In this document: in pieces, positions 4,453 through 7,391 of the stretch
Layout of the letters: every line of letters starts with the position of its first letter
Numbering within the stretch: the first letter of the stretch is position 1
Source of the DNA: Flavobacteriales bacterium
Lineage (GTDB): Bacteria > Bacteroidota > Bacteroidia > Flavobacteriales > BACL11
Assembly (NCBI GenBank): GCA_002683775.1
Contig: NYTT01000056.1
Location: forward strand, 1 to 7,391
Reading direction: 5' to 3'
DNA length: 7,391 nucleotides
The notes under the pieces: model-generated
What the model was told of the DNA's origin: nothing
Databases searched by the model: none
What the model saw: the letters and a program-made list of their open reading frames with translations, nothing else
Translations under genes and position numbers: made by a program

Positions 4453-5051
4453 TGACAGATTTTAAAGATTTAAAAAAACTATCAGTGCGTAATAATGCTG
4501 ATTTAGTTGAAATGGTTAAGAATGGTGACTTTTTTAAAGACAATAGAGCTAACAATACAATTACTAGAGAGGATATCAAGAGAGACTTACAATCTAGTCA
4601 TCGTAAATTTTTAGAAGATAGTATTACAGACGCCGAGACAGTTTTACCTAGTTTGCAAACAATATTTAATTTGTTTTTCAAAAATGCTAATAAAGTAAGT
4701 CGTCAATACAAACTAGATTTATTAAGCTTACTAGGTCAAATGTATGTCAAAACTCAGTCTACTTTAGATGTTGAACAAGACTCTTTTTGTCATTTAAAAA
4801 AATATGCTGACACTTTAAGTGATGAGTATTGTAAATATACATTTCAATATCAAAAAGATATATCTGAGTTAGTTGGTGAAATTATGGAGCATTTTTTTGA
4901 CGGCAATTATGAAAAGGAACTTAATGATTATGAGTTTGGGGATATGGATGAAATAGACCGTCTAGAATATCATTTAGACAAGATTAAAGATATCGCTGAT
5001 AGATATAGTGATCAAATTAAATGTTTTAAACAAGCTAACGATTTATTATAA
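4452..5051 (+). CDS. Hypothetical acidic helical protein, 199 aa
   Basis: I do not recognise this protein. It is acidic and looks fully helical. An N-terminal part (MTDFKDLKKLSVRNNADLVEM, then ITREDIKRDLQSSHRKFLED) leads into a more hydrophobic middle (VLPSLQTIFNLFFKNANK and YKLDLLSLLGQMYVKTQ, about residues 65-100). The C-terminus is Asp/Glu/Tyr-rich (ELNDYEFGDMDEIDRLEYHLDKI). The two Cys in the middle (SFCHLKK and DEYCKY) are too few for a clear metal site. It is cotranscribed from PR, 24 nt after the 96-aa gene and 16 nt before the annealase. Its place beside annealase and exonuclease suggests a recombination partner, such as an inhibitor of host nucleases (compare lambda Gam by position only, with no sequence likeness seen). 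Confidence 0.8.
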   Translation: MTDFKDLKKLSVRNNADLVEMVKNGDFFKDNRANNTITREDIKRDLQSSHRKFLEDSITDAETVLPSLQTIFNLFFKNANKVSRQYKLDLLSLLGQMYVKTQSTLDVEQDSFCHLKKYADTLSDEYCKYTFQYQKDISELVGEIMEHFFDGNYEKELNDYEFGDMDEIDRLEYHLDKIKDIADRYSDQIKCFKQANDLL

Positions 5052-5067
5052 ATATAATAATTAATAT

Positions 5068-5841
5068 ATGAAAAGTAATATAGATACAGAAAAGGCAATT
5101 TTAAAAGATGAAAAAGCCTTTAAGATTTTAACAAAATCTTTAGAAATTCATGAAGTTGAGGTTAGAGTGCAAAAAAAATTTGGCAATCAAGCTGTTATGT
5201 TGCTTTATAAAACTGCAAAAATAGACCAAGATAGGCTTGATAAAGCTTATGGTATGAAGTGGAAAACAATCTATCAAGATAAAGGCGATGGAGTAATAGA
5301 ATGTACGCTTTCTGTTTGGTCTTATGAAATTCAAGATTGGATTAGTAGAGTGGATATTGGGAAAGCCCCAAATATTGAAAAAGAAAAAGGTAAATATAGT
5401 GATTCTCTTAAAAGAGCTGGAACTAATTTTGGTATCGGCAGGGTATTAAAAACACAACCTAAAATAATATTACCGTGTAGTAGTAATGACAATCTTGATG
5501 ATGTAAAGATTACTAGCTTGAATTATAGTGAAGACGGAAATATTATTGAAAAAGTCGTTTTGATACACAAAGGCAAAGAGTTTGTTTTTAAAAATAAATA
5601 TGCAACAGAAATAGGAAAATGCCAAGAATTAACACAAAGTAATGAGAAAAAGCAACCTAATTTTTTAAACAAAAGAGAAGAGTTAAGAAAGACTTTAAAT
5701 GAATTTATAACAACTTGTGATAATAGCTACACATTGGAAAAGTTTGAAAAACAAGGTAAAATTGAAACTTTTAGCGATGATAAGTGTCAAGATTATATAA
5801 CAAGATTAAAGTCTAAAATACAATGTAAAAATAATAATTAA
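5068..5841 (+). CDS. Rad52-like single-strand DNA annealing protein, 257 aa
   Basis: Phage recombinase of the Rad52/Sak-like group, which anneals complementary single strands exposed by a partner exonuclease. The conserved core spans about residues 20-135: an N-terminal segment around IHEVEVRVQKKFG, then LDKAYGMKWKTIYQD (57-71), then the sheet TLSVWSYEIQDWISRVDIGKA, and the signature EKEKGKYSDSLKRAG followed by TNFGIGRVL (104-127). The 'SDSLKRAGTNFGIGR' run corresponds to the helix-and-turn with basic residues that lines the DNA groove in Rad52. The C-terminal 120 residues are less conserved and end in a charged helix (REELRKTLNEFITTCDN). TAATAATTAA lies 3 nt before the ATG, and the gene is followed 3 nt later by the exonuclease, so the two are surely coexpressed. 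Confidence 0.88.
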   Translation: MKSNIDTEKAILKDEKAFKILTKSLEIHEVEVRVQKKFGNQAVMLLYKTAKIDQDRLDKAYGMKWKTIYQDKGDGVIECTLSVWSYEIQDWISRVDIGKAPNIEKEKGKYSDSLKRAGTNFGIGRVLKTQPKIILPCSSNDNLDDVKITSLNYSEDGNIIEKVVLIHKGKEFVFKNKYATEIGKCQELTQSNEKKQPNFLNKREELRKTLNEFITTCDNSYTLEKFEKQGKIETFSDDKCQDYITRLKSKIQCKNNN

Positions 5842-5844
5842 TTT

Positions 5845-6612
5845 ATGAAAGTACATGACAACATAGATCAGCAATCTGCTGAGTGGTTTAATTTGAGAAA
5901 AAATAAAGTTACGGGATCTAAGCTACCTAAATTAATTTCCTGCAAAAGCTTTGAAAAACTTAGTGGCAAAGTTTACGATCAAGAAATTGGATCTATTGCA
6001 ATTGGTGAATGGGTAAGAGATGACGGGGGAGGCATTGGTACGCAGGCAATGGAAGAAGGTCATATTGGTGAAGGTGAGGCTGATAGACTTTACAATAAAA
6101 TAAGAACAGAAGAATGGGAAGAGAGGCATGAATTAAAAGAAAAAGTGCTAGACGTAGAATATGGAGAAGATAGAAGTAATCTTGCAAGACCTTATATTGA
6201 AAAAGAAAAGATAATAATTACCAATCATGCCTTTTTAGAAAGTGATTGTGGAAGATATGGATATTCACCTGATGGCGTAGTAAGTGATGGCGGTTTTATT
6301 GAAATTAAAACTATCTTTAATCAAGGCAAGTTTTTACAAGCAATGATAAGTGAAGCACAAAATTTATTAATTGATGATAAATATTTAATGCAAATTATGA
6401 TGGGATTTGTTATTAGTCCTAAATTTAAATATTGTGATTTTATTGTATATTCTATGTATATGCCGTCTGAATGCAATTTAAAAATTTTTAGAATTAATAG
6501 ATCTGATTATGAAGAAAAAATCAATCAAGTAAAAGAAATTTTAGAATCTGAAATTTTGCCTGAAATTGAACTCGTAAGACAAATCTTTAAAAAACAATTT
6601 AATTTAATATAA
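5845..6612 (+). CDS. YqaJ/lambda exonuclease-type recombination nuclease, 255 aa
   Basis: Alkaline-exonuclease-like PD-(D/E)XK nuclease that would resect double-strand ends to feed the annealase. Family motifs in order: QQSAEWFNLRKNKVTGS (9-25), the substrate-binding start, then MEEGHIGEGEADRLY (69-83), equal to the 'M-x-x-G-x-x-x-E-x-x-A-R-x-x-Y' helix, then GRYGYSPDG with Asp143, FIEIKT with Glu153 and Lys155 (the catalytic D...E-x-K), and YLMQIMMGF (180-188), the Gln motif. Length is normal for the family. Two segments, about 36-66 (Gly-rich, with GEWVRDDGGGIG) and 88-125 (highly charged), look longer than in lambda exonuclease. The gap to the annealase is 3 nt. Toroidal trimer formation is known for the family but is not visible here. 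Confidence 0.88.
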   Translation: MKVHDNIDQQSAEWFNLRKNKVTGSKLPKLISCKSFEKLSGKVYDQEIGSIAIGEWVRDDGGGIGTQAMEEGHIGEGEADRLYNKIRTEEWEERHELKEKVLDVEYGEDRSNLARPYIEKEKIIITNHAFLESDCGRYGYSPDGVVSDGGFIEIKTIFNQGKFLQAMISEAQNLLIDDKYLMQIMMGFVISPKFKYCDFIVYSMYMPSECNLKIFRINRSDYEEKINQVKEILESEILPEIELVRQIFKKQFNLI

Positions 6613-6617
6613 AAACT

Positions 6618-6653
6618 ATGAAAAAAATATACACTATGAGAAAAATATACTAT
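6618..6653. repeat. 18-bp imperfect tandem duplication at the start of the HTH gene
   Basis: 6618-6635 and 6636-6653 match at 14 or more of 18 positions and both begin with ATG, giving MKKIYT and MRKIYY. It creates two in-frame start codons. Confidence 0.7.
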
Positions 6654-6902
6654 TCATATAGAGAAATTGCACCTGCCTTTAGAGTTTCGCATAGCTGGTT
6701 ATATAAAAAAATTATAACAGACCCCAATCTAAAAGCCCTAACTGAGATATTAGATCACAAGAAAAAGGGTATTACTACAAAGGGTCAGATTGTGGTTCGT
6801 CATTATAATGTAAAAAAAATGTTAAAATATATTTATACAGATAAAGATGATGAGGAGTTGGAAGGACTTATGCAAGATATAGATAACTTGCTAGAAAATT
6901 AA
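6618..6902 (+). CDS. Small helix-turn-helix protein, 94 aa
   Basis: A putative DNA-binding protein. YSYREIAPAFRVSHSWLYKKI (residues 12-32, split after A20) reads as a helix-turn-helix of the kind found in excisionase-like and terminase-small-subunit-like proteins. The rest is basic (DHKKKGITTKGQIVVRHYN) and ends in an acidic helix (DDEELEGLMQDIDNLLEN). The first six codons are nearly duplicated: ATG-AAA-AAA-ATA-TAC-ACT is followed by ATG-AGA-AAA-ATA-TAC-TAT, so ATG at 6618 or 6636 could be used. The second start still keeps the whole HTH. It starts 5 nt after the exonuclease stop. It could be a late-acting regulator, an excisionase or a packaging accessory protein. Confidence 0.7.
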   Translation: MKKIYTMRKIYYSYREIAPAFRVSHSWLYKKIITDPNLKALTEILDHKKKGITTKGQIVVRHYNVKKMLKYIYTDKDDEELEGLMQDIDNLLEN

Positions 6903-6928
6903 TTTTAATAAACAATATTAACAAATGT

Positions 6929-7336
6929 ATGATTAAAACTAAACAAGAATTAGATTATTCAAAAATTAGTGATTATTTAACAAGCAATGACATGGATTAT
7001 TATGAGTATTGCAAGAGGTTAAAATTGCAATTACCTATTGAGTATAGAATAAAACAGGCAAAGAAAAAAATTTATGAAAATGATTTGCTTGAAAACGGCG
7101 TGAGATATATTCAAAGTCGTAAATTTTTTAAAATTCTTGACGAATTTCATTTAATTTCAATGAAAAAGCCAACTTTTGACAAAAAAAAGTCAGAAAATAT
7201 TGGAAATACAAACTCTAAATGGTCTGCCTTTTTATGTTGCAAAACAAACAAACGAGGCGGTAATTACGAATGGATTTTTCCACTTGATGGTGTAGAAGAT
7301 TTTATTTTAGAAATCAATGCTAATAGATTTAGTTAA
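6929..7336 (+). CDS. Hypothetical basic protein, 135 aa
   Basis: I do not recognise this protein. It has a Tyr/Lys-rich N-terminal half (SNDMDYYEYCKRLKLQLPIEY, then RIKQAKKKIYENDLLENGVRY) and a C-terminal half with a likely beta segment, NTNSKWSAFLCCKTNKRGG then NYEWIFPLDGVEDFILEI. The run around Trp98-Cys104 and the closing FPLDGVEDF look like a small folded domain, and I cannot assign it. It lies 26 nt after the HTH gene on the same strand, and the last seven codons overlap the next reading frame. It probably belongs to the same operon. Confidence 0.7.
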   Translation: MIKTKQELDYSKISDYLTSNDMDYYEYCKRLKLQLPIEYRIKQAKKKIYENDLLENGVRYIQSRKFFKILDEFHLISMKKPTFDKKKSENIGNTNSKWSAFLCCKTNKRGGNYEWIFPLDGVEDFILEINANRFS

Positions 7337-7391
7337 AAAATTGTTTAGCTTTTTTAAAAAAAGAAAAACTTACAAAGGAAAAGATGGAAAG
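7317..7391 (+). CDS. Truncated gene at the window end (25 codons visible)
   Basis: An ATG at 7317, overlapping the 135-aa gene by 20 nt, opens a frame with no stop up to the last base: MLIDLVKKLFSFFKKRKTYK then GKDGK. An amphipathic helix is followed by a basic patch and a K-G-K-D-G-K turn. Some phage HNH-type proteins begin with a similar basic helix and 'Y-K-D-x-G' turn, but too little is visible to name the product. The true start could lie at a later codon outside the window. Confidence 0.4.
   Translation, partial: MLIDLVKKLFSFFKKRKTYKGKDGK

Noticed and set aside
5140..5334. Minus-strand open frame inside the annealase gene.
   Set aside because: It lies wholly opposite a gene with clear family motifs, and its Phe/Ile-rich translation is the mirror of Lys/Asn/Asp codons.
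5932..6187. Two overlapping minus-strand open frames inside the exonuclease gene.
   Set aside because: Both are antisense to the exonuclease motifs, overlap each other, and lack start signals.

Overview
The window looks like the immunity, replication and recombination region of a temperate phage, or of a phage-like plasmid. The DNA is very AT-rich. It has two divergent gene blocks on either side of a repressor-like gene. The host cannot be fixed from the sequence. Three good TTGACA-type sigma70 promoters point to a proteobacterium or another bacterium with standard sigma70 promoters. None of the starts has a Shine-Dalgarno sequence; they are preceded by A/T-only leaders, three of which share TAATAATTAA. 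A very AT-rich host, for example a Rickettsiales-like intracellular bacterium, would fit, but this is a guess.

Left block (minus strand, 2660 down to 1): a tightly packed operon from promoter PL (about 2709-2737). Its genes are an unknown 187-aa protein, a VRR-NUC family nuclease, a winged-helix replication initiator-like protein with a C-terminus resembling DnaA domain I, an unknown basic 146-aa protein, and the first 24 codons of what looks like thyX (flavin-dependent thymidylate synthase), cut by the window edge. Spacings are 11, 9 and 1 nt, then a 4-nt ATGA overlap. This is a replication and nucleotide-supply module.

Centre (2661-4136): a divergent control region with a 24-bp perfect palindrome and the repressor promoter, then a 261-aa protein with a CI/Cro-like helix-turn-helix and a C-terminus resembling the end of an S24/LexA-type domain. 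Next comes a 399-nt stretch without a conventional gene. It holds an 84-bp leader element in two copies 307 bp apart (79/84 identical), a decayed copy of the start of the following gene, an A/T palindrome and strong promoter PR. A 20-nt core of the leader recurs exactly, in the sense orientation, in the leader of the left operon.

Right block (plus strand, 4137 to 7391): two unknown proteins (96 and 199 aa), a Rad52-like single-strand annealing protein, a YqaJ/lambda-exonuclease-type nuclease, a small HTH protein, an unknown 135-aa protein and a truncated gene at the window end. The annealase and exonuclease are adjacent and form a two-component recombinase of the Red type.

The most unusual feature is the leader element. 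It is far better conserved than the coding sequence behind it, can fold into two hairpins, encodes a chain of overlapping mini-ORFs that ends on the start codon of the 96-aa gene, and shares its core with the opposite operon. This recalls the paired put/nut RNA sites of lambdoid early operons, or a shared operator. That comparison is inference.
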